Assembly (NCBI RefSeq): GCF_021155765.1
Contig: NC_060105.1
Span: 2,356,001 to 2,420,000, forward strand
From: Diprion similis
Lineage: Eukaryota > Arthropoda > Insecta > Hymenoptera > Diprionidae
Direction of reading: 5' to 3'
DNA length: 64,000 nt
The stretch's first letter is position 1, and every line of letters starts with the position of its first letter. Both the position numbers and the translations under genes were made by a program. This document shows positions 1-13,768 of the stretch, piece after piece. A model generated the notes under the pieces. The model had not been told where the DNA came from. It saw only the letters and a list, made by a program, of their open reading frames with translations, and made no database searches.

Positions 1-91
1 GTATTCGTATTTATTTAAATAAACTCCCTAAACTCTCACGTGCGTTTTTGGAAATTTGAAATTAGCTTAATTACCCGCCTAATTTTTGAAC

Positions 92-125
<34 letters not shown>

Positions 126-1776
126 ATAAAGTACGATAAACTGGTCACGGATGTGCACGTGCTGTTTTATTTCAATTTTATTTTTTTTGCGCATCTATGT
201 TTCAGTCTTTCCACAACCCTCCTCCTCCTTCTCTTCATTCTCATCCTCCACGAATCGCTAATCAGTTTAACAATTTGAATTCGTCCAAGACGACCGATCT
301 AACGAGATACTAAATTACATGAACAGGTATATTCTTTTCCTCTGAATCCTATTTTTGCACGATTTCTTGAAAACCGCTTGTCGCGAGTTGTATCCGTTAT
401 ATACATATATATAATGTAATATAACAAGTATATACTGTGTATATATGTATGTATATATGTATATATTCTTCCTTCGTTAACACCTCGCCGGGAGTCACAA
501 TTTAATTAACAAGCGATAGACAAATGGATCAAGCTTATTAATCACGTTACGGAGCCAGATGTCGGTATTATAGATACCTATATTATGTATCCATGTATTC
601 TATACGTATTATACATTTGTATGTATACACACACACACACACACACATACACTGTATAATATTAATACAATATCCGGGAAAGCCAAACCTACCTGAAACG
701 TTTTTGCGTGTTGATTATACAAAAATCGCCCAGCGGGCCGACGTCTACAGAAGAGATTATTATGGAGGGTATCATTGCGTGCTTTGACATCTACATTATA
801 CGCCTCCTCACGTTTCACAATTATTAAAATAAGCCCGTCACAGCTACGAGGCTGCATGTGTCGACCTCTTTTTCGCGATGATTAACAAAGTGTTAAATGC
901 GAATGAGCAATTCTTTGGAAATATTCATTTTATAACATTACTTATACAAATGATGGGATTAACTTCAGTCTTCGTTGAGTCGATAGAATATTTTTCAAAA
1001 TTTCGTCTCATCGGCATGGCAGCCTGCCGTGCAGCAAATTCTATGCCAAAGTTTGCTAATCCAAATTCCAAGTGTCAACTTATTTGCAAGCCCGACGTCG
1101 GCGGTTTAGCTAAGTCAAGTTTTAATCAAATTGTTTACTAACCGTGCACACCGCGGCAGGGGAAAATCATGTTTACATGTACACAATAGACCTGATTGTT
1201 CCGATTTAATTCTTCGATACGTAAAGGACTTAGTTAGTATCAAACTTGCTCGGTTTAACATCCACCGACGTTTCAATTATAAGTTACGGTATAACGACTT
1301 GTCGGTGTGATTTAATAACCGCTCCCGCCTTCATATAATATATATATATATATATATAAATATATATATATAAATATATAAACGTGTCAAACTCTGATCG
1401 ACCAAAAAAATTCTGTGTATAATAATTACACGACAAATAATTCAAAGGATAAAAATTTACAACCGCACGTATCTGCATGCTGTCTGAAAAATAACAATTT
1501 TATTCAAAAGAAAGAAAAATTAACAAAATTATAACACGGAATATCATATAAGAAGACACTGATATATACATATATAGTATATTTTTTAATAATGATAATA
1601 AATAGTAAATAATAATAACGAAAAATATCTCAACATTTGCGATAAACAAATTATTCATCGCGGAAGTTTGAATGCAACCAGAATTTAATACGAATTCGTG
1701 TAATACTCGATGATTAGCTGATTACCGTGTTCGCGGTGCGAATAACAATTATTAGTTTTTAATAGTAATTACTTAC
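1..1776. other. Non-coding; probable first intron of the minus-strand gene
   Basis: AT-rich sequence with TA and TG repeats. Open frames here are short, lack splice-supported extensions and resemble no family I know. If the exon at 1777-1894 is real, this stretch is the start of its first intron. Confidence 0.4.
92..126. repeat. (TA)n(TG)n microsatellite
   Basis: A TA run passes directly into a TG run of about 11 units. A (CA)n tract of similar size lies at 626-648, and a TA tract at about 1333-1380. Confidence 0.9.
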
Positions 1777-1894
1777 CAGCGGCGCATCCGGCGAAGCAGA
1801 AGACAAGCATGAACATCAATGATCTCGTGACCGCATTTAGGGCAAAAGCGTGACTCCTGCTCGAGGAGGAAACGTCCGCTCGATTTTCCTGCAT
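1777..1894 (-). CDS. Candidate first coding exon of a secreted or membrane protein; gene continues off the left edge
   Basis: On the minus strand an ATG at 1894 opens 39 codons that end in a strong donor (GCTG|gtaagt, donor at 1776), leaving phase 1. The peptide starts MQENRADVSSSSRSHAFAL and continues through a hydrophobic run (LMFMLVFCFAGCAA) that looks like a signal peptide core followed by a small-residue cleavage region. The N-region is long (about 25 residues), which is unusual but tolerated for signal peptides. No partner exon was recognised between 1 and 1776, so the rest of the gene would lie to the left of the window. I do not recognise the family. Without a second exon the call rests on ATG, hydrophobic core and donor only; chance is not excluded. 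Confidence 0.5.
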
Positions 1895-4800
1895 CTCGTC
1901 TCTGTCTCGTCCGATATTTCTTCACTTTTCTTTTGCACACGTGTAATATGTAGGTACCTATCGAGGTGTGAAAGTCCTGCGTATCCTTTGACCTCGTCTC
2001 CGCGTCCCTCCAACTTCCTGTGACTTTTCCTTAGCCTCCAGGGTCCAGCTCAGCTACTCTCTGCACTTTATACATATACGTATGCAGGTATGTAGGTATG
2101 TATATATATGTATGGTATATATATATATGCACGGATGGATCTATGACGGACTATTCTCGATGGGAATACCCAAGAACAAAATAGAGAAGAAAATTTCGTC
2201 ACTCGAAAGCTCTCCGAGAGTCACAACCGTATCGATGTCGACGTCGATGTGCCGCTTTTGTACATACGTCTGTTGTATATCGTGTGCCTAAGAATCGTAT
2301 TTCACTATTACTACGCCGATGACGGTGCGAGTACAAGATTAACAAAAAAAAACAAGAACAAATAAAACAAAAAAAAAAAAAAACAAGGTAGATCGAGTCA
2401 ACTCTTTGACTGTAAATCAAGTATTATTTTTAACTGCGTTACTTGTACGGAAGAAGAACAATTAAGATTCTTTTCATATATACGGTTCGACGACGAAATA
2501 CAGAGAAAATATTTATGTGAAAAAAACGACAAAAAAAAAAAAAAAAACAGTGATACCGTGTCATTAAAACGCGAACCTTACATTACAGATATGTAAACGA
2601 GTTTTTTCTCCTACTTTCTTTACCGCAATTAAACTTGGTTGGTTAAATTTTTGTAATTATTGTTAACGTTATTATTTATTTCATTTATTTTTTTTTTGTG
2701 AAATTTTCTTTCCTTTCAACAACGATGTGCAAGTCTGCAACAGGTTGAACCGCGGATGATACTTGTACCGCGACACGTTAGATCCGCGTATTTTGTATAT
2801 AATTGTAGAAAAGGGTTGATCGAAGGTGTTTCTTTCTTTCTTTTTTTTTTTTGTTTCTTCTTCTTTCTTATCATTTTTTTTCTCTTTTACTCTCCGCGTA
2901 ATGTGACGCCCCGGCACCGCGACTCGTTTGACAATTAATTTCTCTGCTGAATATATCATATACGTTCGTAGTTAATTGTTACAAGTAATTTAACGTGTTT
3001 TTCCGTAAGGCTAGAAGAAGGAAAAGAAAGAACACAAAAAGAAAAAAAAAAAAAAAAAAAATTAACAAACAACTACAACCACCACCATCGATAATTTTAT
3101 CGCGAAATTTGAAAACATCGTGCTCGCAATACCAAGAAAACAAAATTTCAAGTGAAACTTGTAATAATATATTTGTATTACTATACCAATAATTATACTT
3201 TAATTAAATTTTTTGAGTAGAATATATATACATACATATATATTATATATATATATATATTCGCACCGGATAATTCGTACGAAATTATTTCTAATCGTAC
3301 AATATGTATATGTATATAACTATACCTAAACACACGCGTTTGCACCTGAACTCGGGCTGCTCCCTCGTTCTGCCGATCCTTTTATAGAGGTGCTGGCTGT
3401 CAGGTGCTTCTCTCTCTCTCTCTCTCTTTCTCTCTCACTGCCAACCTGGGGGTCGTGGTGGGGTTGCGCGCCGACGACCGAGCAAGGGATGCCCTGCCTG
3501 CACCCTTCGCATGCGTGGGTACAGATACATGTAGGTAACACCGTATCCGACAGGTAAACGTATGTGTGTGTTAGTGTGTATTAACTCCGGCACTTTTAAA
3601 GCGCCTAGGATATTTCACTTTTCGTTGAACGGACTCGGCCTCGATTTTACCTCCGTCCACAGCAGCCGATTTCATTCATCCATTCGTCATCAACTCGCCG
3701 ATCGCAATTCGAGTCTCGTGTATTTAAAAAAAAAAACTATTTTTAATTGTTTGAAATAAAACGAAAAAAAAAAAAGAGAGAGAGAAAGGTAATTTCGTTC
3801 AAATATATTAATAATCAACGTTGTACATATAGGTATAGAGATATGGATTTATGGAGGGGCGGTTTTACAGGGTTAAGTTTCGAAGAAAGTTTATCTTCCT
3901 GTCTTTTTTTGACTTTTTTTATTTTGTCGTTTACTTCTTCCCTCGTTTGAAGGAAAATTTAAAATATTTTCTTACACCAAGGGGTTTCGCATCTTTATGC
4001 CTCATGTTTTTGGATCGTAAACTTACCCACACCTACGTCCTATGGGAGAAATTTTAGCTGTTTAGAAAGCTTATACGACCTGTAAAGGGCGGAAAAAATC
4101 TATGTGTTGAACGAAAAATCGTGTGAATTAGGTAACGAAAATGCCTGAAGACCTGGAGAATATAATCAATCAACCGATAACATTTTCCAAATTTGTGGGA
4201 TTTGTGATTACGTTGGATTGATTTCTTTACTTTATTTGTATACGTTATTCTATTTTGTGCAAAATTTGTGTTACTTGGTAATTGTTGCAGTCTTTCTTCA
4301 TTTCGATGAATTTTTGGCGATTGAACGTTTTCTATGTTTCCAACTTTTCCGATATTTATATAACGAGTGAAAAAAAAAAATTCTTGTTAAAAATAACATC
4401 CGCAAATACGCCTGAGCAGCTCGGGTTATTTAATTAAACTATACAATATCCATACATATATGCAATACCTACGTATGTATACGTTATACATCCCCTAAGC
4501 CGATTATTATTATATCTAAGCGAGATATGCGTGTAATAATTATCGGGGAGAAAAATGTTTAATACGGGAAAAATTAGACACAAAAAAATTGATATATTGT
4601 TGTTAAAAATCGATCTATATACCTACCGGGTTAGATTTCAAATACCGTATATTTGAAAATAAAAAAGGAATTGGCTACATTTATAAGCCACGTTAAAATG
4701 TTTAAAAAATTTGGAAATAAAAAACAAAGAAAAAATTTTCCATACGGCAAATAAACATGAACAATTCAATTGAATCTTAGAATATCACGTTCGGTGAAAT

Positions 4801-6811
4801 ATTTTTCTTATCTTATACCGCGAGCGAGGAGAAAACAATCGTCGAAAAATGGTCGCGTCTCGTTTGAAATAAACGGAATACATTTTTACTTGTTTTTCCG
4901 TCAGTCGTCTCTCGCATATTTACTATATACGCATAAGTATGCATGCACGAAGACCCTGTAGATATTGCCCTTATCTCTCCGCGCCTTCAGCGATGCTTGG
5001 ATAAATTCTGGGGATATTTGGAAAAAATACAAGTTTAAGGTAAACACGCAAACCTCGCCGTACGACGTAACGGACAAAGTGTCAGAGGGAGGGAAGTGAA
5101 AAAAGGAATATTCGCGCACTTTTCGCCTGACAAAGTTGCAATCAATTACAAGTAACAACGGCGCTTTCCACGGACGGACCCTTGAACCAACAATGTAATC
5201 ATTTAAAAGCCTGCTCTGTCCCATAACATTTGCACCCGCAGAAATATTTCCACTTCTCAAATCGAGTCATATACTATATATCCCGTATATATAGGTATGA
5301 CATGTGCCGTCCCAAGAGCCATTTAAAAACGCGCAAATTTTTGCAAGGAACTTAATAAAGGACTGAGAAAATAGCGTCGAGCGGAAGGGAAATCGTTGCG
5401 AGACTTTTGACATTAAAAATCGCGGAGAGAGAGCTGAATTGTGAAAAGAAAACGAAGGGTTGAAGATAATGGAAAAAAACACATGTCGAAAGGAGCTAAT
5501 GCCTAATGATTTTTTATCAAAATCGGGCCGATCGTGTGTAATTAACTATTCATAGGCAATATATGATACGGGAAACCAACAATAGGTGAATGTATAATGT
5601 TTCCCCGAGGATTTCATCAACAATGGAGGCGATCAATTAACGCGCGAGCGTCTCCTACCCTTAAACAATGATCAGCAATAAGGGGCCTAATGTACAAATG
5701 CCTATTCGGGTCCGTAAAGCTACCGTCGCGTCGTGTGTATCCGACTTTTGACGGGTTCCATCCCATTCCGCTTGCGTTATACGGGGGCTTATGGGAGCGG
5801 GGTTCGCGTGTTATCGAAAGAGTACGTAATTAAGTTGCCGCCCCTAAAGACACGAGGTTGTCGTAGGTATTAGCACTGCGGTCGAGAAGGCAGAACCCGC
5901 TGTCTCGAGTCGTTTGCTAATTTTATCCGAATTCGCGATGACCTTTTAACAGATGACTTAAAAGCTTTTTGTATGTACGGAACGCGAACCGCGCGGAAAA
6001 ATTCGCGATATTTAATTTCTCCTTTTGCCATTATTCTCAATTATTCGCGTAGTAAATGTATAACAAAGGGGGCGTCTATATAGATTATAGATCATCAAAT
6101 TTTTAGGGTTTTTCGACCCCTCCCTCCCCGATTCTAATTTTTTGTCAGATTAAAAGAACCCCCTCCCCCTCACCCCCCTTCCAAATATCATTTTATAAAG
6201 ATATTTATAAAGAAAAATTACCGGCACAAAATATTTAAAAACTAGCATAATGCAAAGAAGTACATGTATTACAGAAGCTTTAATTTAATGTTTGAAATGT
6301 TCATATCGAATAATGACTTAATTTTATTTACGTAGAAGTATTTTTTTACGTCATAATTTCTGTACCATCGCCCCCCCCCCCTTCCCTCCCCTCTCCAAGC
6401 CGATGACGTAATTTGTGGACGCCACCAAAGCTCGCGAAGTGTAACTGTGCAATAATACGGTGTAACCTCATGGTGTAACGTTACGAGCATGCAGGCAATT
6501 ACATAAAGCGAGTAGTGCTTCACGTTTCGCATTTCGTGGTATTCCATTCCGCAAACGCTTCCAGCAGCCATGTGGGATCCGAGCTTGCGGTTTGTCGTTT
6601 CTGATTCCCCGGCACATACGACGAAGGAAGGGCTGCGGGGTGAACTAAAGTCGGTGGTTGCTCAGGTGTTGAGTTTCTCTTAATATTTGCCCTGCCTCTC
6701 TCTGCGAGCAGTATCAGCAGCAGCAGCAGCAGCAGCAGCAGTAGCAGTAGCAGCAGTAGCTAATATTTCCATCTTATTACGCCTCACCTGGCCCAGGTAG
6801 CCAGACAAAGC
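1895..6811. other. Intergenic or upstream non-coding DNA
   Basis: No supportable gene. It contains many A/T homopolymers (for example near 2371, 2530, 2850, 3045), a TC-rich stretch near 3410-3435 and TA repeats near 3230-3260. The part next to 1894 probably includes the promoter and 5' leader of the minus-strand gene, but no specific motif could be assigned. Confidence 0.5.
6708..6760. repeat. (CAG)n trinucleotide repeat
   Basis: About 15 CAG/CTG-type units with a few TAG interruptions. The minus strand reads as a run of alanines (GCT frame) inside a 78-codon open frame with no splice or homology support, so I treat it as a microsatellite and not as coding. Confidence 0.85.
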
Positions 6812-7125
6812 GTGGGTGAGTATACATGGTGTGCCTAGGAGTGCAGCTTCTTTCTTCAAAAAATTTCTTTCTCGCGCTGGACTGGACTTAAGTAAGATGT
6901 GTACCAACGACGCCAAAATACCCTAGATCGGTGGTGATTAATTTTTGTGACATTGAATCTGCGTGGGAAAAAAAACGAGGTAGGCTAGCGTTTCAAAAAA
7001 ATATAATTCCCCAGAAATATAGGGATTTCTTTAGACAGTTGGTACACATCTCACTTAAAGGTTTTAACCTCGAAGAAAGAGGCGTGTCGTAGGGGTTTTA
7101 GGCGCACCATGTATACTCACACCAC
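6812..7125. mobile_element. Fold-back (MITE-like) element with about 100-bp diverged inverted arms
   Basis: The left end (GTGAGTATACATGGTGTGCC, from about 6816) is matched by the reverse complement of the right end (ggcgcaccatgtatactcac, 7101-7120). Further in, AAGTAAGATGTGTACCAAC (about 6891-6909) pairs with gttggtacacatctcactt (about 7038-7056). The arms are roughly 6812-6926 and 7018-7125 and are clearly diverged from each other. The 10-mer agacaaagcg lies just outside both ends (about 6803 and 7127) as a possible remnant target duplication. There is no transposase. Family not assigned. Confidence 0.6.
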
Positions 7126-10100
7126 GAGACAAAGCGGGAACATTCATTCAGGAAGGATCTTCCCGCCCCCGTTGTAATAATTTTACTACCTGCCTGTGTC
7201 GCGTCTGTACAATATAACAACCTGCACTCTGCTGCAACGCTGAAAAATTTATCACCCCTCGCCTGGATGCTGGGGAAAAATTTTTCACCACGTTTTTCCC
7301 GCGCAGCTTGCTGCACACCTCGAATCCAATCGGGGCGCTAATTAAGTTTGATTTAATGAGTGACTGCACCCTCCTCCCTATAAAGCGGCTGTTTCGCAGG
7401 TTTCGTCGACGTTTGTCGTCCGACAGACCCCGATCACCGTCCTTTGTACAACCATGTCTACCAGGAACGACGCACGTCCATCAATTATTGATTTATCGGG
7501 GAAAATTATTTCACCAACGGGTTCTGCGGCCAACCGCTTCCGGTGTAATAATTCCGTTAATTTATTACCGAATATCCACCTTCACCCCCTCCTATTTATA
7601 AGCATACCTGGAACCGCGTGGTAATGCGGCGGAATTTTGTTGTACCTTTTGGCATTCGGTATTATAGCTGATGTAACCCTTTATTTGTATTATTTATTTT
7701 CTATACAGTTATTTATATACCTATAAAAATATATTCTTAGCAGCAATTCTAACGATCAAACATGCCGGGTTATACTATAATACGAGACAAAAAACCAAAT
7801 GTGGATTTTCCGGCTTTTATCACGCATCGAGCACACCCATTCATCATCGTGTTCCCGGAGTATGTAGTTCGACTTCGGATTAAGTTCGGCATCTGACTGC
7901 GACGTATTGGATAAATTATCGATATACAAGCTAGAGGAGCCGATTCGGAGATTCGCCGACGGATAGCGGAGCTCCGCGATGCCAAGGATCAGGGATGAGT
8001 TTTAAGGGGCGATGGGAGGATCAGGTGCAAACAACGACACGGATCGCAATTTAAGAGTCTGTTAGCAAGGTTTAATTCCTGCAGTCTGTGTGCTTTGCGG
8101 ACCGACGACGTAGACGTCGTGCAACACGTCGTGCGTCGAGGACGTCGGACGTTCGGTTTTGGAGAAAGTCGTAAAACTCTCTCTCTCTTTCTCTCTCATA
8201 CTAGAGATCAGTGGAGTGACGTCGTCGAAGGATGGGGTTCGAGGATCCAGAATCGAGGATCGAGCGGCCAGAGACGACGCCGAGGGAGCTTGCGAGACGC
8301 AAAATTAAGTTAACCGAGTACCGGGCAGTTAATCTAATCTTCCACCAGGACTATCAATAAGGGTCCTGTCGTCGAGTTGACGCTAATACTGTTTACCCGA
8401 ATGCACATAGTCGAAAACACTGATCGTACAGGTATATCGGTCTCGTTTCAACGAGAGATATTCATCGATCTTCGATCATCGTGCAACGCTCAAGTTTTCA
8501 TTCCCAAGCTTGTCGAATTTGCAATCGTTTTTTAAAACACGCATTAATGCACTACACCCAGAACTTTGCAAAAACGATTATTGCCACATCGCACCTCATC
8601 GTTTCTACTACCGTTATACGGTATAATATCTTCACAACATGCATCGAGTATCATTATATGGTAGACTGCGTCGATATTCTCTCGTATTTCCCCATGGCGT
8701 ATTTCGCGCATTGTTTCATTCGATCGGTTTTCAAAACGGATCAGTTTCACGCCCCTGCGTCCTTCCTCCATTTGCATTATACCTATACGGAGGTATAATG
8801 TTTAACCAGCACGAGTGAATGTTTGCAGAGGCAACGTAACGCGTCGAGAATACCTACATCAAAAGCTCACACCTATGCTTATGTGATGCATCCACCGATG
8901 TAATTATACGGTTTATATTAACATTGAATCAAACTATTATTTTCTTATTTACATCTTAATCCTATTTCACTGTTTTTATCTCTTCGTTGGTGTCTGATCA
9001 AGGAGACTTGTCCCAGGAACACAATAAACGAATACTGTGATTATCATTATTATTATTATAACATTCTGCTCGAAGTCTATAATGCGCGCGCGTCTTCGAA
9101 TTGTACGAAATTTCGTATATTTTTCGCCATCATGTGCGAAATTTGGGGAACGTCGATGCGGGCACGTCGTTTATATTAGGCGGTTATTACTCTATTTCGA
9201 ATTTAATTTGCACCCACCTCTGCGGAGGCTGCGGCTTCTAAGTTTTAACTCGGAGTTTCTCGACCAGGTACGACTGACGAGCAGTGTGTTGCGTAAAGTT
9301 TGGCAATCAAATTCTCCAGCTAGACATCAGTGTATGTACCTAAAACGTGTTAATTACGCCCGCAGCAACGTTTCTCCCCGAAGACCAGACAGCCAATCGA
9401 GTTACGGTCAACAATCGCCTTATCCAAGTTAATCCCAAAACGAAAGGTTAAACTGCGTGTATCGTCCGGGCGTTTGATTTGCCCCCAACTCCCATCAACT
9501 CTGAATAACTATTCGGGCGCTTTTTGATTCCGAATAAAAGAAAATTACAACCAATAAATCCAAGATCTCGCGCCGATTTTTTCAACCTTCGGGAATTTCT
9601 CGGGGTAGGTACCTTTTCCGATAATTCCTTCTTCTTCAATTCCCAAGCCACGTGAATTGCAGTCAAATTTCGAAATGAAAAAAGTTTGAAAAAAAAATCG
9701 ATGGAATTTTTGCTTCCTTTTTCAATTTGCGCTGCTGCTGCGTCCACGCACTTAGGACAAAACTGGGATATTCGACCTGCGATTTTGTGGACGAAATTGA
9801 AAACTTTTGCAGCAGAAAACTGCATCCTGTTTGCAAAATATAATATAAGATTGTAAGAGTATAAACATGAGTCACAATTAGTTACTTGATTGCCTGCAAC
9901 TATTGCAGCTCTGAGTGAATATTTGAATTTGTGGGTAAATACAGGGTATTTTTTTTGATCGTACAAAGAACTCTCTTTTATTTCAATGGGGAATCGTTCT
10001 CCGTAATTACACAGTTCTTGATTCGTTGGCGTTGCTGTATAGGGCCATCCGTAAATGTATCCTACGGTTAATATAAAGGAAAAAAGGCTGACTAGAAGGC

Positions 10101-13100
10101 TAGGGACGCGTTGGCTATCTGCTCGTTTTCACGGTTGCCGAGTAAGCGAGTTGATAGGCATGGTTTTATACCCCCTTCTTGGAATTACGAGTCACCCTAA
10201 TTTTTTCCTCTCAGCCAGGCTAACAATATCATTATACATATACCTACGCTGTCGACAAGAGTGACTAATTTTTTATCTGTGTAATTTAGAAATGGACATC
10301 ACGTCTGCGTGCAGCATGCCTTATAGGTATGAGGCTTATGTGTGTGTTTATTCTTATTCTTATTAAAATATTATAGAATGGAATTTTTCTCCGGAAGTTG
10401 ACTGAAATTTCCAAATGTTCAATATCGTCCGCATTATATTCTTATTTATGCACTTGCATAACACAAAGGGAAAAAAATGTATAAGTATTCGAATTCTCGA
10501 CTAACCGTGATAACGCAAACATACCGGAAGATTGATTTTTTCCACCCCACAAATATATGATACCGCGTTACTTTAATGACTGGAATATATATTTTTTTTT
10601 TTCAAACCTCGTTTTTTCATTTTCTGCAAAAGAATTAATAGTTGCAAAAAGAAAAATTACACCATTGATATCAACCTGGAAAAGTAATGTGGCATGGTTA
10701 TACACGCCATTTCCCACCGAACGAACGGTTTCGCAATAACGATGAAAAAAAGAATTAAAAAAAAAAAAAAAAAAAAAAAAAATGAAACGAACAATGTAGA
10801 CGAACGGCTTCCGTAAAATAAAATTCCGATTGATCCGCCTGACTATAACATCATGTACTATGTATCTACGTTGTACCTACACAGCGCAGGTATCGGAATG
10901 ATTTTGTCAGCAATTATAGTGCACAGTAGAAATTGGAACAGTCGAAAACACTTATGCGATTTATGCCAGAAATCGAGCATTGTCAACAACTATCGAAAAT
11001 CCATAATTCCCAATGCAATGCTACTGACCCGTGCTGTTCTCAGTTCCAATTTCGCGTCAACAGTCTTTCGTATACGGAAACCGGAAGTCGGGTTACGGTT
11101 ACGAGCGAGGAGTCTCATTATCGCTAGTGTGCAAAAAGTTCATAAGGCCAAATTAACAATTATGCGGTCGTTGTCTACTGGCTGGATAAGTTACACGCAT
11201 GTTTCTGCAAAGCATCCACGACGACTCGCTGGTATTAGTATTTAAGTGATAATATCCTTCAAAGGATTCGTAACTTTCATATTTTCGGTACAAGGATAAT
11301 TTTACTTACTCATCGTTGACGACTGGGCTGTTTTAACATACTTTGATTTGTTTGTACACAAATATCATTATCACAATAGCAATGTGTCTTACGTCTATGT
11401 ATTAAACTGTATTTTTGTATCGTTCTATATATATACCTATGTAAATCGCTTCGAAGGAAAAAAATTTATGGTGGAATGAAAATCGGCGTTGAGTTTGTAC
11501 ACTGCAGGGAAATCAGATCGGCCTAATTGACCGTTAAAGCGAAACGCGATACGATAAGAATGACATCCTTTAACCCTGCAGGACTCTGGACTATTGTATG
11601 CGTGGGTCACATTCCAAATTGACAGGCCGAACTTATGTAACCCGTATCGAAAACTGCCAACTTCCTCAATTACAGTGCCTGTGATCGAGGGACCATAGAA
11701 AACGAGTCTCTTCGTCTGTGATCGTTAGATATAGCAAATGTTAGCACTGTCAAAACCAGAAAACGAGATCTTCGAGGCCAGCTTCTTCGAAAACACCTGT
11801 GTCTAATTTTCAAAAAATTATTTTGCGCCGGATTTGCTTTTCATTTCATTATATGTACTGACAAAAGTTTATAAAAGTAACTGGCCCTGAAATTATTCTA
11901 GTGAATCTATATTCTTCCATCAGGATGAAATCGGTAATCGATTCAGACGGAATTTGAAGTCCAGACTTTGCTCAACCGAAAGTGTTCCTAGCGTTTCTCT
12001 TCCCGCTCTTCGCTCTCTTCCGTTTTCTATTTCTCTCATCTCTCGGATCATTTCCGTGCCTCGATATGTGCGCAGGCTGATGCAGATCGCAGTTTAATAG
12101 TTTCGTAAATGCGAAGAGCGTCGATCGGTCGATCAACGAACGAATCAAACTCATCATCAACGCATTTGTCGTCGTTTATATCCATGCATTGAGTTACTCA
12201 CGAATGTGTATCGAGTTTCGTGCAAAACATTCTTGATCCCCCTTCCCTTTCTTGCTTATCTATTTTTGTCGTCGAACTTGAAAATAGTCTTCACAAGGAG
12301 GCGCCGGATTTCTTGCACCATTATAATAATACCTTTGGAAATTGAGAAGCACTCCTACGCTCTCTTACGATAAGTTGTTGCGTGCGATATCTATCTATCT
12401 AACCAATTGATTCACACACATGTTGCATGCATCTTGAAATGTATACTTGGATTATTCGCCATCGACCGCACAAGAAGCTGTTACATCGTAAGCAATGGAT
12501 ATTGGATGCGCCGAAGTTTTCTTTGCAAACGGCTACGATCACAAAAAGTGATTATATCCAGATATTATATTACATTCTTGGATCTGCAGATTTTAGTATA
12601 CGTCTTATGACGCATGATTTATTTTTCTGATTCAATGGATCGCTGCGTTGCAGTGGAATAAGATTTGCATCGAAACGCTGAGAGAGTCTCGTGTTGCATT
12701 GTCGTGCTGTTTTGTTGCCTCAGCTGGCTTGAACGTTAGACGAATACCAAGCATGGTTTATTACTAGACTTGAGAATGTATGCCTGAGAATCAGATTTGA
12801 AAAAGAAAAATTCTTTTCCACTTCACACGGCATCCATACATATTAGATGTATCAGTATTATACCTTTACCCTTGTATTAATATCGTAAAGTATTTGATTT
12901 GTTGTGTCGTCATCGCTAGAAAAATCATCTCACAGTTTTCAGAGTAAGAAAGAAGGTGTCGTATCGTACTATTGCAACAAAATTTCGTAATCTTGTCAGC
13001 CGAGAATTAAGTTGTCAATAAATCATCATTGAAATTTTCATGACAATTGTGTAAACAATTATAAATGTGTGATAAAGCTCCCAGTGCTTTCAGCGATCTC

Positions 13101-13768
13101 TTATCTCTTTTGCGCTGTGGAGTTTGTGACTAGCTCTGTCTCTGTCCTAGGGAGTTTTCGGCGCTGCCAGCTAATTTCGGAACGCACCCTAAATGTGCCT
13201 TATCATATGCAACTAGTCTTGCATCCGGCTCCTTGGGTATTATCGGTATTATTGTTATCGGCCGAGGCTGTGAGGCGCACTATTTCCCGAATTTCGAGAA
13301 GCGTCGCCGTGAGTAGTTTCCCCATGTATTGCTTAGGATGATCGTCGACCCGATCACAGCACCGATGACGTTAGAGAGCCTCTATGAGTAGTACATACTG
13401 CCATAAACTATATAGATAGAAAATTTTGTCATGGCTCCGGTTCCGCCACTAATTTCATCTTGAGTGCAGGGAAAACGAACCCGGAAATACCAGACTAAAA
13501 TTATTACCTCCCAAATCGTGCCATTTAAAAAAGGAATCCTCAATATTGTGGGCAAATTGGTGAGTAGACGACGTACCGCCGGTTTGTGCTATTCTTACAA
13601 TTAGCGAATATTAATCTAGCCGCATAGGTGCATGTAGCGCCGAAGACAAGCCCCTTTTTAAGGGTTATAGCCGAAAGCATTGACAATTCAATTATCCTTA
13701 TTCCAGCATTTAATTACCCTTTTCTTACTTTAGGTCGTTTCATTATACCCTAAGAAATTTTATATAAC
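7126..13768. other. Non-coding DNA upstream of Mtl
   Basis: No gene could be supported. Open frames of up to 172 codons occur (9448-9966 minus, 10853-11245 plus) but lack domains, splice context or familiar sequence. An A homopolymer sits at 10757-10782. A good acceptor (ttttcttactttag, ending 13733) just before the Mtl start codon suggests that Mtl has at least one upstream untranslated exon somewhere in this stretch. Confidence 0.45.

Noticed and set aside
6680..6916. Minus-strand frame with a polyalanine run
   Set aside because: The run comes from the CAG repeat at 6708-6760 and nothing around it supports a protein.
9448..9966. 172-codon minus-strand open frame
   Set aside because: Longest open frame in the left non-coding region, but it has no recognisable domain, no signal or membrane segment, no splice-supported extension, and it overlaps another open frame on the same strand. 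Likely chance.
10853..11245. 130-codon plus-strand open frame
   Set aside because: Composition is mixed and there is no family resemblance or promoter context; a second overlapping frame is open as well. Treated as chance.
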